Below, piece after piece: positions 1-14,700 of a stretch of DNA of 64,000 nucleotides. Position 1 is the stretch's first letter; each line of letters begins with the position of its first letter. The DNA is from Pocillopora verrucosa. Its lineage: Eukaryota; Cnidaria; Anthozoa; Scleractinia; Pocilloporidae. Below the pieces are notes generated by a model. It did not search any database and was not told the origin of the DNA. It worked only from the letters and a program-made list of their open reading frames with translations. The position numbers were made by a program, and so were the translations under genes. Location of the stretch: the NCBI RefSeq assembly GCF_036669915.1, contig NC_089313.1, forward strand, positions 9,042,193-9,106,192, read 5' to 3'.

Positions 1-338
1 AAACATTGTTTACGCCGGACAGGGATATAATTGTGAATTGTGTCTTATTCCCTCGTCGTTAGTGGGTCAATCAGTTTCCGAGTTTAACAAAATTGTTCCC
101 ATTTTCATATCACTTCCAAGCATCTTTAAAGGGAGAATAAATTAAAAAATGAATAGAGAGAAATAAATGAACAAATAAATGAGTGAATTCAAATAACTAC
201 GGAGGACTTTTTTCTTTGTCTCAGTGACACGGTGATTGACATTTTTCAGAACAAATTCAATTTCCAAGTCAGAGGAGAAAAAAGCTGCTTTGAAATTCAA
301 ATTTGGTTGAAGTTGTGGTGATTCTATTCATCTTTCAG

Positions 339-468
339 GCAAACAAATTCGCAGCGTTTGCGTGACATCAAAAAAGATGACAGGCGGTTTTTGCCATTTA
401 ATTTCAAATACAAGCGTGTGAAATTATTGGAAGAAAACAAACTTGATTATTTCGAAGGACTGAGATAA
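339..468 (+). CDS. Possible terminal exon of an unidentified gene (5' part off window)
   Basis: A pyrimidine-rich acceptor (ATCTTTCAG) ends at 338. It is followed by 42 open codons and a TAA at 466-468. The peptide is basic and contains LRDIKKDDRRFLPF and FKYKRVKLLEENKLDYFEGLR-like sequence, which looks more like protein than intergenic translation. I do not recognise the family. There is no start codon and no matching donor inside the window, so the rest of the gene would lie to the left. It could be a chance open frame. No convincing AATAAA follows closely. Confidence 0.3.
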
Positions 469-3400
469 TGTAAACATTTTCCATTTTTACTTAAGACAGA
501 TTTATTCAACAGTTTGGAGAAGCGTAAGTATAAACTCAGTGTGAACTGTTCCACATCAAAACTGTTTGATCCCTCAACGAATCTTAAGTTACTAACGAGA
601 AAAAATTGATTGTGCATTGAGGACGGCTGTCAATGCTAATTTATTCTTTGAAAATATATTAGTGCATTCACTGTGTGGTAGTTTTAATGATAACGATGAA
701 TATAAAGTATTTCATCCGCTTATTAGCAGATGTATTTCGAGTGATACAAAAATACAGACTGGATTTGGTTTTGTTTGTGATCTTAAAGGTTTCAATTTGA
801 TGAAAAAGAAATGTTTAGTTGTAAGATAACAATTACATAAATATCTTCCGCTCTTCTCGTCACGTTCCATCCGCCAAAGCTACCAGCGATCGTTGAATAA
901 CATTAAAAATACAAGAACGGTAGGCTAAGATAATTTATATATATGAATGGTAATGAAAAAGGTTTACTCGCTTTTTAAAAATAATCCCCCTCGATTGATG
1001 GATACAGAGCTAAAAAGAGAAACTTTTCAGACGCATTTTTCCAAGGATTTTCAAAATCTATAAATGACAAGTTATATTTATGTAGTGGGCACAACAAACG
1101 AAACATTACGAAAAAAAACAAACCCTTGCTCTTTTCAATTTCAATTTCGTTCACGAGTCAATTCATATATTGCAAAATACATAGAAAAAAATGCGTTGTA
1201 ATAACATAAGACGCCTACAATGATAGAACAAGACAATTTTTGCGAACGCATCAAATGAAAAAGGCTTTCTTGAGAATTTCTGACGTTTTTGTAGCTTCCT
1301 ACAGCGGAAAACATTCAAATTATAATTAGTGATAATTCTTGTCCGAATCGTGCAAATGGTCAGAGCCCAAATTTTCAATTTCAATTTCGTTCACGAGTCA
1401 ATTCATATATTGCGAAATACATAGAAACAAATGCGTTGTAATAATATAAGAGGCCTACAATCATAGAACAAGACAATTTTTGCGAACGCATCAAATGAAA
1501 AAGGCTTTCTTGAGAATTTCTGACGTTTTTGTAGCTTCCTACAGCGGAAAACATTCAAAATTATAATTAGTGATAATTCTTGTCTGAATCGTGCAAATGG
1601 TCAGAGTCCAAATTTAAAGGCAGAAATTATTAAGATTAAAAGTTCTAGCAGAGCTCGTAGAAAACAGTGAGAAGAGTGAGTTTCACATTCTGTCAAGAAC
1701 ACAACCACAGACTAGTGACCTAATTATACTGGAAAAATTTAAGGACGGGTGCGAAATTTCCCTAAATATATATGCTGATACTTCAATAGCCGATGTTAAA
1801 TCTCTGAATCTGAACAATTTCTAGACCCTTCACTGCAAAGGTCAAATATTAGTTTGTAAGCAAAATTTCACTCACCTCATGTCAATTTCCTTCCCGTTAG
1901 ACACAGAAAGTGATCTGCGACCGACTTCATACGGGTATTAATTCACGGTGAATTGCTCAGATCAAGTTATTGATGACGTCACAGCTGGAAATAACTCACG
2001 TCCCGCCAAGTGACATACAAAACATGAAAATACTTCCATATATATTCCAACTCTAAAAGCTTTAGGAAATTTAATAAAAACAACAATAACGAAGAAATCC
2101 TGTCACGTTTTACACGTCGTGCAAAGAAACACACATTTCCTTGCGTACCTTTCGAAATTGAAGCAATTTCCATATATTATCAAGAGATGTGACAATCTAC
2201 GTAAATATATAAGAGTGACTGTTCCAATTTTGAGAATGATTACCGTTTATTATAGATGTTTCATAGAACGTGCCTTCCGGACGCCTGAACTGTCTTCAAA
2301 GTACCATCAAAATCACATTACCTTGTCATAGTTATATTTCTGATATTATAACTTACATAAACCTTTCCTCAATTCAATTCAATTTTTTTCTTCCCTCGCC
2401 AAAGTGAGGTGATTTGTACATATTTCATTTATTTAAATTCATTATTTAGTTTACGCATATCAAGTGTCTTCTCTTCGCAAATAATGCAATTTGATGACGG
2501 AGCTAAAAAAACTTTTACGTCTTTCTCCACTAAAAGCAAGTGCACGTACATCTTCCAAAAATTGCTATCAACCACTTCGCGTGAATTCTAATTTCGCAAC
2601 CGAGTTTTTGATAAAAAGATCGTTAAAACCCAGGCACTACTTGATCAAGACACTCGGCAGTACGTGCCTTCATTCTATCTCTTGAAGCTTGTTTGCTGAT
2701 AAACTCGGATATTTTTAAACATCAATAATTGTCGGCTTTTTCTTTGAAATCGATATTTGTGTCCAATATTCCGCTCTATTCACAGCTATCTTAGCGCGAG
2801 GTGCATCCTTTTATCCGGTTTTGAATACCACTTGTTGGGAAAAAGCATAGCATGTACCAACTGTTGCCGGAAAGACAGATTCAATCTCCGACTTAACTAA
2901 TTTGAAAGAACCCGCTTCAATGAATTTAAAAAGCCTTTATCAATAAAACTTTTTAAAGATACTATTACAGTTTTTTTTTTCTTATCACCATTTCTCCCAC
3001 TCAGTGTTGACTTCATATGTAGGCCGTACGTCTAAAGCAAACGAAGCTGATTAAAAGACATTCAATACCTTCAACAAATATTTTATTCTCACAGTAATTT
3101 CTTTCCATTTTCAGTGAAGGCAAAAGGAACGGTATCGCACATCACATAGGAGCCTCATAATAATTTGATAACCAATAGCCCTTTTTATCCGATACACATC
3201 TTCACAACAAACAGAATGTACCATGTAACAAGCCACAAAAAAATAAAAAAAAATAAAGATACTTCACAGACAACGCACAAAATGGGAAGGATAAAAACAA
3301 CCACTCCTCCTCTACAGTTGAAGATTCAAGACCGACGTGATTTTCAGCGAGATAAATATTACTGTTTAAGCTGGCTTGTTTTCTATTCAAAATTCAGATT

Positions 3401-5796
3401 TTGTATAGCGCTGATGTTTAGAAGGGATATTTTGATAAACATCAATACATGTAAAAGACCGCTCTACTGTTCCCTGCAGTGTGATTTGGCAGCTATGAAA
3501 AGAACATAGAAGGACACGATCATCACGTATTTCATTTGACACTTTATTTGTTCCCTTGGTTGATCAGTGTTTTTTTTCTGTAATTTTATCCCCTTTTCCC
3601 CTCAAACCCTTGAATCTTTTCGGCCCCCTCACAGTGGTTTGGTCAGGCAACCACGCCAATGACGAGGAGCCGAGGGCTCGAGATTGGGCGATCACTTAAA
3701 ACCCGTCTCCCGCTCTTGATGGTTAGATAACCTCGTTATGGTTTGAGACGCTCAATCAATAGTCGCGATATTTCTCCCAACGAAGCCACCATGGTAAGGT
3801 AAAATGTCGTATTGGAGTCTTAATCCAACCATCTGATGGCTAAATAGAAACTGAACAGCTAATTGACATATCGTTCATTCCAACTAATAAAACGAAAATC
3901 CATGGCTAAAGTGTCTTACCCATATAATAGTGCCGAAAGTCAGCTCTTAGAAACGTATTATCGCTACGAAGACGGACTGGGAGAGCTCGAGATCCGAAGA
4001 CTACCAAGTGATGTAAAAACAAAAAGGGTCGGAAAAATTAGACATCGGTACTTCGTTTTTAATATCCCATTCACCTTTTCCTTTATCGGGCGAGAGACCG
4101 CCTCATGATTTGCAAATAAATTTAATCTTCAAATAACGGTCTGCTCATGCGTATTCTATTTTCCCTTTTCGAATTTTGCAATTGCATATTCAAATCCAAG
4201 CTCTCTGGAATGCAAAACCTCTCAGGGGAAAACTTGTTAGTGGATTAAAGAAGAAGTAAGTTACTGAACTCAGATAACGAATAAAGAAAAGAGTACTGAA
4301 GCCACTAAACTGCGCTTGTTGGAACATCGCTATAGAGGATTGTATTAAAATAAAACGAGAGAGTATTGATCTTTTAAGCACTTGGTTGCCACAAAAAATA
4401 TCATAATATCTCTGTTTGTCGGCCTTCGGCAAGATAGCTGATGTGGTCACCACTGACAAATCGTAAAATTTTTATCAGCTCTCTATTCATGCAACTACCA
4501 TTACACAGTTGCATATGTCTGGTGAGAAAAACTATCGCAGGATGGCGCCACGGACTGATAATGATCAACTGCTGATCACCCTGTTCTTTCGTACGAACTT
4601 ACCTGGTTTGACTAAGCTTACGAGACGACACTCACGTTTTCAGGAAATACTGATTTATTCTAAAGAACTTATCAATTCTGTACAATAAGACAAACTCATT
4701 TTAAACTAAGCTACATTTCAAATTACAAATCCCTTACCTAGTTCTATCAGTTGTTCGCTGTGAATCTATTTAAGGATTCAGTCTAGAAATGTGTCCGTGC
4801 TTGTTAACTAGGAGTTAGTCACGGCGTTTTGAAAAATATATCCTAAAATTTTCAATTTCTTCATTTATAATGGACTGCCATCTTCTTCATCGTCATTCAT
4901 CTTTGTTCTCTTTGGACTTGTACCCTTAGTTGTTCTTCTTGCTCAAAAAACTAACAACTACGTATATGTAGAAATTCCTTCTTGAACGAAACTTCACGTC
5001 GCGAAGGAAGCTACTATAAAGTGACAGGACAAAATGGCTTTGACGCGTTGAACACTGACATGCCGCAAAACGACTCCTGCTTGAAGTACTCACCAAACTG
5101 AGTGCAATCGATGGCTATAGGGGCAAGCCGAATGCCACGTTTATGTTTTCTTCAGTCAGAGCAAGCCATACACAGGCCACTTTAGAAACGGAAAACGCAT
5201 CAGAAACGATTTCAGGCATGAACCATTTCATACATTGTGCACCACGTTTGTCACAAGTTAGGGTTTTTCCGATATTTTATTACTCAGTCATCACTTTGAA
5301 GATTCTGGCGAACTAAAACATGAATTCCTCACCTTTGAAAACATGATGCTTGTGGAGATTCAGATATTTTAAGGAACGAAAGCAAAATTAGCCACAGCGC
5401 AGAAAACAAAGTAATACAACGTAACACATTGTTTGAATAGGTGCCTTAACTGGACAAGTTACTCGCTAAGTAAACATCAAGTTCAAGGAAGAGGAAACAA
5501 AAACATCTGAAGAACATACTGCCAAACACCAAATTAGGGGGAACTTGTCCCTTTTTATCATCCACACTGATTGTAAAGGAGCGAATTAAAAAATGGTGTA
5601 AAATACGGTATCCCAGTAGGAAAAAAGCACTTACTTGATCAGTTGGCTGATTTTTTTACGTTAACTAAATTCCAAAAACAAAAAAAATCCACGTTTCTAG
5701 ACAGCGCTCTCCGTTTCTACGGTCATGCATGTGCCACCCGCATAATGTTATTGACTTGCAAAGGCGATACGTTTAAGTTTTCGAGGTAGTAATGTA
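469..5796. other. Intergenic region, no gene seen
   Basis: About 5.3 kb between the possible left-edge exon and the ANKFY1 stop codon. Short open frames on both strands lack splice context or family resemblance. It holds one 240-bp tandem duplication (1132-1615). The right part should include the ANKFY1 3' UTR: a TTTATT at 5276-5281 gives AATAAA on the minus strand about 520 bp after the stop and is a candidate poly(A) signal. Confidence 0.6.
1132..1615. repeat. Tandem duplication, two copies of 240 bp
   Basis: The segment starting TTTTCAATTTCAATTTCG at about 1132 recurs at about 1372, exactly 240 bp later. It is nearly identical through to the GTGCAAATGGTCAGAG segment near 1606. Only a few substitutions and one extra A separate the copies, so the duplication is recent. 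There is no inverted repeat at the ends and no supported coding content. Confidence 0.9.
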
Positions 5797-8700
5797 CTAG
5801 CTTACTCCAGAGGTCAGCATTTCGAAGCAAACATTGCAAACTCTCACAGGCTTGGTCAATTCGTACTTTATGATGGGTATCTGTTTGGACGAACATTTGG
5901 CACATAAAAGGCGGCCACAGTGGCGACTGAGGAGAAAACGAACGAAGATATAATGTTAAAGAAAATCAAAGGAACAAATGAGCGAAGTTGACATCCTTTG
6001 TCGGACATTCTGATAGGCCAGCAGATAATGAGTGTTAGGAGAAAAAGTCGTCTTACATGTTTTTACAACCCTAAAATGAAGACAACTTTGTTATTTATTC
6101 ATCTTTACATATCGCAAAATCTCAACAAGTTCCAACTTTTTACCAGGTAGATACTTAAGCTCAGTGGGTTAAATCACTACTACACCAACAAAAACAGACA
6201 CACAAATCAGCAATTAAGGATGGATAGTTTCTACCAAACCGTTATTTAGTGGTTCCTTATTCCAGACTCACCAATGATGTTTTCTAGTTTTGACGGAGAA
6301 TTTGATTGAACATTCGTGACACACTGGTCCGTCAATCCACTGTGGCTCGGCGTTCAGCATATCTTAAATGTACATCAGTATAAGTTGTCAGAAATGGACG
6401 TGCACTTGTGCCGGTGCATTACAGTTAGTGCTCCCTAGACATCACTGAGTATGTGTTTAAGGCCTGCATAGAAGGTAAAAGTCCCTGTCCACAATCCTTG
6501 CGACGAGTCTCTTAAAATGTCACACAGAGGCAATGAAACTTAGTCGCCAATGTGGCACCTGAAACTTAACTTTGAAGCCGTGTCATGGGATCCATTCCTT
6601 TACTTCAATCAAACTGAAAATTTTTTATTCGAAAGACAACTCGCCGAGAGCAAACTTGATCTTCGCGACCAAATTTTGGGAAAAAAAGGGTTCTTCAAGG
6701 TATTAGTCTCAGAAAACAACCACAGTAAGTACAAGTACCAGCCGCACAACTTCCCCTCCCTCATTTGCACTCACCAAGTAACGTATATAGAAGCTTCTTC
6801 GTTGGTACTTGCGCATTAAATATCGATACCCCATGTTTGTTAATGGTTGCCAGGCTTCCACCTGCCCTCAGCAGCTCACGACATAATCGAGCCGCGCCAT
6901 TGGTGTAAGCAAGAAACAACGCTAAAAATAACAAACACAGAATGTTGTCAGCTTCACATACTTACCATTGAGTAATTTAGTATTATCAACTGAGTTGATA
7001 ACGTAAATCAGCCACCGTAAAGAGTTTTGAAGATGACGTTAGTCCTTCGTCAATCACTCTGACAATGGGCTAACGTTGGGAACGTCAGCTTTTAAACTCT
7101 TTACGGTGACCAATTTATGTTATCAACTCAGTTGATAACACTAAATTACCCTGTAACATTATTCCACCGATGCAGCACCACAGTTTCTTTAAAAACTTAC
7201 CCCCTATCTACCTATCATTGAGTCTGACAAAGATTGAATTAATATATTGACTGGTTTGACAGACCTGGTAAGCAAAAGTTTTGGTTTACGAATAATATTG
7301 GGCAGAAAAACGGTTCTAATAAAATTCCAAAATGATCTCTACTAAATTTCAGTGGCGTGGAGATCGAGTTGTAAATTCGAATTTTAGAGGTTTTGGTGGA
7401 GGGAGGAAAATCAGAGAACGGGTAAAAAAACCCAACAAGGAGTGGTGTGAATCATCAAGAAACTCAAACCACATGTGACCACAGGTTCGGGACTCTCATC
7501 GCATCGCGGTGACAGCGGTGGGAGGTGAGTTCTCTGATCACCTGATCACCATCTCTGCTTCCCTTTATTGCACGTTCTAAACAACTAACATAGCGAGAAA
7601 ACTACAAAAAATGTAATCAAACCTTAGAACCAATAATACACCCATCGAGTTACAGACACGTTACACTGATAACTGATGACCCTTACCTATATTTTCATCC
7701 GCGTCCAGAGCATTAATGGGATAGTCTGGCATTGATTGGCGGAAAAGCTCAAATATGGCCACTGCGTTATCTTTGGCGTACTGCGCTAAAATGTGCAATG
7801 GGTTCTGGCCACTAGATATACACATAAAAAACAGGCGAAGAAACAACGAATTAGGACTCATTTTCCCATAAATCGATGACATTATTCAATAGAGAGCATT
7901 TCTCCATACAATTGATTCATATAAAAGAAGTTAATGATACACACACTTACCACCAAAACCCGTCGGTTAATAAATTAATTAGTTCACTTTGACCCGTGCT
8001 TATTGGTAGTTGCAATTAAAAAGGTTTCTTTTAAAACGACATTCTATTCTGATAGCTTCTGCACATCCTACCTATGAATGCATATCGAGTGAAAATCACC
8101 ATAGGACACCCAAACAAAGCGGATACTCACCGAGCATTGTAAGCTTCTGCATTGATGGATGACTCAGTGAGTAACACACGTACAGCTTCCACGTGACCAC
8201 ACTGTACCGCTACATGTAAAGCTAGAACATATCAAACAAGTGAACCAGATCGTTAATATATGGAGTTCAAGTTTCCTCCCAAAGTCTTTTGACCAAATTT
8301 TACATTTTTGAAGAAAGTAAATCACACAATAGTGCAGAGAATTGTTTAAATGTATGGGAAAACAAACGATATTCAACAACCAATGACAAACGGCAGAATG
8401 TGTCGGTGACAGTAACAGTACACAAAGTACCAGTGGGGGAGACTAATTGCTATTCATATAGAGCAGACGAACAAATCCATTTCGGTAAGAGTCATGGCCT
8501 ACAAACTTAGTCTCCTAACCAATCGGCCTAGCTACATCCTTCCTTCCACAACAACTGAAATACCGTTAACGTTAGCTATTCATGTGGCTAACACCAGAAC
8601 AGAACTCTTTTTAATAGTTTTAAAACAGACACAGCCCGATTAGGATCTTTAAAATGAAGATAAAAATAAGGACGATACCATTATTTCCTTTCTCGTCCGT

Positions 8701-11700
8701 AGCATCTGGATCAACACCGTTTTCTAACAGAACACTGATAATGGAAGCACGGTTATTTGCAGCGGCAATGTGCAATCCTGTTTGACGATGTTTGTCCACA
8801 TCATTAACTCTGCTACCGGCAAGAAGCTGCGAATTAGAAAAGAAAAAGACGAGGAATCTCAAATCCTACTCTATGAAGTCCTACAAGTAGGTTGGAAGAT
8901 CTAGTCCCCTGAATGAACGCATAATTTCTTTGTTTATGATTAAAAACAGCTGCATTTTTTGCTGCATAACGAACGATGTATGCCTGCATTCAGTTAAAAA
9001 AACTGCATATCAAGGGAGCAAAGGGGAGTTCATTTCGGAACTCATATAAAAATGGAGGCAATCGCCTTTTTGATGTTTTTCTACCCTGATAGACGACAAC
9101 CAAATGGTTTCGTTAGGCTAGAATTTCGTAGGTTGTAAAACGATGACGCGAATACCGTTAAACTATTCTTTATGAGCAATAAACTACAAAAAGAGCAGCA
9201 AACTCCTACCAAGTGTCTAACAATTATTTCCGACCCCGCGCTGACAGCCAAGTGCAACGGTGTTCTGTGGGAGGAGTCCTGGATTCTAGAGTTGACATTA
9301 GCCGACACACCGATCAGAAACAACACAGTCTCCACGTCGACATTCTGAATGGCTAAGTGCAAGAAGTTGCGTCCCTTGGAGTCGAACTGGAAATATTAAC
9401 AAACCTTACTTGTGATATGAAGGAGATAACCGTTGTGCTTAAAATCGAAGCTTAAATTAATCTGGTTGCTAACATTCGAATTTTTAAGTCTTTAGGGTTA
9501 TCCTCTCTTCCAACAGAGGCATATTGAGCTTGATGTAACGAAAAATGGTAGTGCTTAACATGAAAGGCTGTGGTATTTGCGGGGACATTTAATAACCAAA
9601 ATCACTCCCAAGCTGTGATTTTCAATTCTCTCTTTCAACCGCGACATAACTCCAGAAATTAAATCGAGAGAACTAGATGTTATATCATCCCAACATCCTC
9701 TAGCTAATAAGCTTGTATCCCTGTCACCTGTTTTCTTTAATAAGGTGTTCATGTCAAAAAACGAACTGATCCTTAAACTTGAACTAAATGTATCGATTGG
9801 GATATTGTTAGGATAAGTCAGAAGTTTCTTGCAACTGGGGATTTTTTTTATTGGCATTCATGGCTTCTGTGTCGCGTGAAAGACCAGGTATTTGACGTAA
9901 TGACTGAAATAAATATAAAAACTCAAGAGTTTGCTCTGTAAGCAACTATTTTGTAAATTTTTGCTTGACGTAATGACTAAAAAACATTAAAAAAGATAGT
10001 TGCTATAGTTTTTTCCTATGATTTTTAGAAAGCTTTCTAAGACCATGTTTAAGCATTTCTCTCTCACCTGTTCAGCGGCACCTGGTTCTCGTGCCAGTAT
10101 CGCTCCTGCAGCCTCATGATCACGTGTCCTTAGGGCAACAGCAAATGGCGTTTGTCCTGATCGGTCAGTGACGTTCATATTAAGTTCTGGATGACTGAGC
10201 AGTAACCTGGTAACGATGGGATGTTTGCTGGTGATGGCGATATGGATCGGACTGCGACTCTCTGAATCCTATAATAACCAGTCGTATATATTACGTACGT
10301 TTATCGCAAGATTTTTCTCTTAAATGAAAAATAAACTATTACCTTGTTCGAGATATATAGAACGTCTTTGTGCAGGAAGTCTTAAGTGTAAAGCTTCACT
10401 CTTTAGGTACCAAGAGTGACCAAGAGAGAATGTCTCTTTACCGTATCAACACAATATCGAGTAGACAAGGGACGAAAATATAGAAATATATCAATTAGGG
10501 GATTATCAGTTGATCCAATACCAAATTCTCTGAACTAACATCATAAGAATTGTACGGCAGACAGTAAGCACATGGCTCTTCCTTTTATCTGAACTTACGA
10601 CTCGTTACGCAGTGTGTGGAAATAATATAGAATAATCATCCGGCGATGCATGGATTTTTCTTTATTTCTGATCTGAGGGGAAGCAGTTATTCTCTCTATT
10701 TTACGATGAAACAAAGTAAGAAATTGTACTAAAATAAAACTTAACGCGTCAACAAATATTAATCAGTAAAATAGCCTTTTGGTTTTTTTTGTATACTTTT
10801 TTTCTCTGTTGCACATACATAAGCTAACCAATTTACAAAAAATACAAAAAGAGAAAAACTGTTTGTCAAGAGCGTGGAATCAAAGCTAAAAAAAAAATTT
10901 CTTCGTCATTTACCTCATTGTAATCATACGATTCCTGTAGAACAAAGTATTTTTTTGGTCCAACAAACCTTGCTATTAACGTTGACTTTATGCTCCACTA
11001 ATGTTTGTACCACGTTATCCAAACCAGCCTCACAAGCCAAGTGAAGAGGCGACATTCCATCCCAGGCTTCTATACCACCCTCACCGTCAGGACCAGGTCG
11101 TCGAGGACTGGAAAATATAAAGTCACTGAGATTAGCAAAGACTTGATGTAAAGAGTTAACTATCACTACCTACACATCCTTCTTTTTTAATTTTAAAATC
11201 ATATTTCTGCCTAGAAATATATATTAAATCTAAAGATAAATGTCTATTTATCTGAGCAACTGCACACCTTACCCTCTCGTAACCCAACATTAACCTTAAC
11301 TTAATATCAGTTCAGTTCATAATATCAGGGTCAGGGGAGGGGTAAGTGCGCCGTTGTTCAGAAACTCACATTGATCCAAATCTTGTTAGAAGCACTTTAT
11401 TAGAAATACCAAGCAAGTATAGTAAGTGTTATCGGTACAATAAGAATCTAGCTGTTGTAAGTACTTCTAGCACTATAGTAAGCCCTGTTGATGTATTGTA
11501 TGAAACTCGTTGATTACGTATGAAAAAGGAAAAAGGAAAGGAAAAATTAAAAATCTAATAAGCCCTCTACACCCTAACATCAGTATGGATATTCTCCGAA
11601 CTGTTCTCTACATATTTCCTTGGTCGCCGACAAGGAAAATTTGTTTAACAATGAAGAGGTTCTTTAGTTGTCGATCATGTTCTTTATACTAATGACCTTA

Positions 11701-14700
11701 ATGTTTGATTTAGGGATGATATTGTAAGGAGAAATTAGACGCTAGTCACTCCAGTGTTATAGAGTTAAGTAAATCATAGAGACGATAATAGTAAGTGTAT
11801 CGTATGTAACGTTCTTGACTGCATAGCTTTTATTTTCAATTTTGCATTCGTGTGGTGACACCATTTTAAAAAGTGATGCTATCATTGTTAGTGTTTGTTT
11901 TTTGTTTTTTTTTTGGGTGGGGGGTATTGTAATGGTTGCCTTTTTTTTTCATTCAATAGTACTAAAGTTATCATCGTTACTCATGATAGTAATTGTTTAA
12001 AAACAAGCAAGCATTGCAAATAAAGTAAGATCTGTACAAAAAGAAAAGGAAGAGAAAATCAGTCGCTAGCATCCAACTTCAACCTTAATTATTTACCTGT
12101 TGATATCACAGCCGCTTCTAATAAGGAAACATGCGGATGGTTCGTCTCGGTCATCGATGGCACGATGAAGAAGTGATTGGGTACAACCATTACGGCCCAG
12201 ATTCCAAGCGTCGGTGTCGCAGCCATACAATACCTAGTGGCGCAATCATTGAAGACAGTCAGTTTGCATTGTCTCTCAATAAAACTCTCATATTAAAAGA
12301 ACATGCACAGTCTGCTAAATACAGATAATTTAAACAAAGTTTAGCCGTTGTTTAACAAAACCAAACAATCCCCAATTTAGCTGGACCTTTTATCTGAACA
12401 TTTATATTACTGAACAGTTTGGAGAGGGCCGAAAGCTAACAAAGGAAAGACATTAAATTAATCAACCCTTATATATAGAAAGCCCGATGAAGCCCACAGA
12501 TTGTGTAAAACTGTGGTTTGGGTCAGACTTCGTTTAAATAAGCGATCCAGTAAGCTCGAAGGTCTTTGCCACGCGTTGAAAGGCTTTGGAAGGTTCCATT
12601 GTACTATTAGAAAGTACTATTAGAGTTCCGTGACGATCTTCAACTATTTATATTGGAACAAAAAACTTAGCGATCACAAGTAACATAAAGAGATCGTACG
12701 CCTTTCCAGCTCCAGTTGTGCTAACCACTTAGTGAGTAAAGAACGACTGGCATAAAGTTGTCTTCAGGAAATCCCTTTCAGCATGAGTATTATACTTACA
12801 AGTGTAGACGCGATATCTTGCTGTCCACTCTTAAGCGCCACCCATAGAGGACAATTGTTCTTTTCATCGCAGCTGTTTAAATCAGCACCCTTCTTACATA
12901 GAGCGTCTACTACCGGCTGCAAATGGCACTGGATGGCTAACTGAAGAGCTGTCTTATTCTCCTTCGTCCTAAACACAGCAAGACAATAAGTGAAAAGCTA
13001 AAGGTAATCGAATTGAGCAGATGATACAAGGAGGTAATAATATGCATGAAAAAATTACACGCGTCTAATTGGAAACGAGTGCATTTTTCATGTAACACAA
13101 GTGCAAATTACAAATGGCGCGTGCGCGTTGCCAAAAGTTCGTCCGTCTTAACTCCCTGTACTGCGTTTTCATGTATATTATTAACAGGTAACAACATGAA
13201 TTCTCGTGCAATTTGCTGTAAATAAGCACTTGTAAATTTTTCAAAGACTACAAATTGCACTCGCCCTACAGGCTTGTGCAAATTGTTGCCTTTGAGAAAT
13301 TCACTCTGGCTTATTAACACCAATTTGCACTCGAAACCATGTTGTTAACTATACATAATTCACTAAAAGTTAATAGGCAAATCAGTAGAAGCATGTTCTT
13401 ATTCATGGAATAATGGAATTAATGTCCACTTCGAGATGCATGTCATTATACTGCTCGGAGTAGCTACTATTATTTCGGTTTCACCGAAAGGTTTTTCAAT
13501 GGGGTGCACAAGCTGTATCATAAATCGATTTAACTGAAAAGGTTTACCGATCAAAACACGCTGTAATTTTACCAATCTGCATATAAGTAACGTTGACAGT
13601 CACGGGGGTGTAAGTTACCCAGCTTGTCATGTCACGCCATTATACAGTGTGTCGTAGTGGGACATTCATGTGCAAAGTCTATCAGAGCAAAACAAGTTAT
13701 CTTACTTGTTATTAATGTCAGCCCCGTGCTCTAATAGAAACAAAGCACTAGCGTTATCTCCCTTCCTCACAGCCTTATGCAGCAGAGTCAGACCTTTGGT
13801 GGTCTGGACCTCAATACTGGCACCAGCCTCCAGCAGCCTACTGGCTACCGACATCTGACCTGTACACAGAGCTAACTCCAGGGGAGTCTGATCCTCACTG
13901 TCTGACAAGTTAAAATCCGGTACAATGGGAAGACGGCCACCTCTGCCTAAACTGCCTGCAACGCGCGAAGATGAATAAAGTTGGTCCGTGAAATGAGATT
14001 TATGGGCGAAAACTTAAGCCACAAGGTAACCTTTTCGATCTCTTCAAAGTTTCCAAGAAAGAAACATGTCACATTAAAGTGTTGCCGTAGTAATTGACAA
14101 AGGCAAATAAAAGACGATTGCAAGTAAATGAACGACAGTACACTGACGACTTCGGCGCTCGTCTGCCGTAGTTTAGCGAACTGAGCCCCTTGCATAGCAA
14201 GTCAGAGAACACACCAGTTGCACTCCAATGAAAAGATAACTCAGTTGCTCTCTTTCTAAGGAACTAATGAGATGGCCGAGAGGAAGATTATAGGATATTG
14301 ATCCACACTCAAGATCTTCAACGTTGGGGATTTCCGTAAATTCAGATAAATCAGAAAATGGCTCACGCTTAACCTCTTCCCGCTCCTCTATAAAAATTTT
14401 CTTTCACTAAAACTTAACAACAACCAACCTTGAAAGTCAAGAAAACAATTTACAACATCTTCATGTTTTTCAGCCACAGCAACGTGCAATGGAGTCCTTC
14501 CGTGACAGTCTATTATGACAGCTTGCAGGTAAGGATCCTGGTACAACTGGAAGTCATCTACCAGCTTGTCGATCATTTCTTCTGTTGGAGTCTGAGCTGC
14601 GTTAGAGTCAGCGGCTGCTACGTCTGTGCTGGCTGCACTAGGAGAGGGATCTGGTACCGGGGTAGTTTCTGACAAAATAAAGTATTAAACAAGATGAAAA

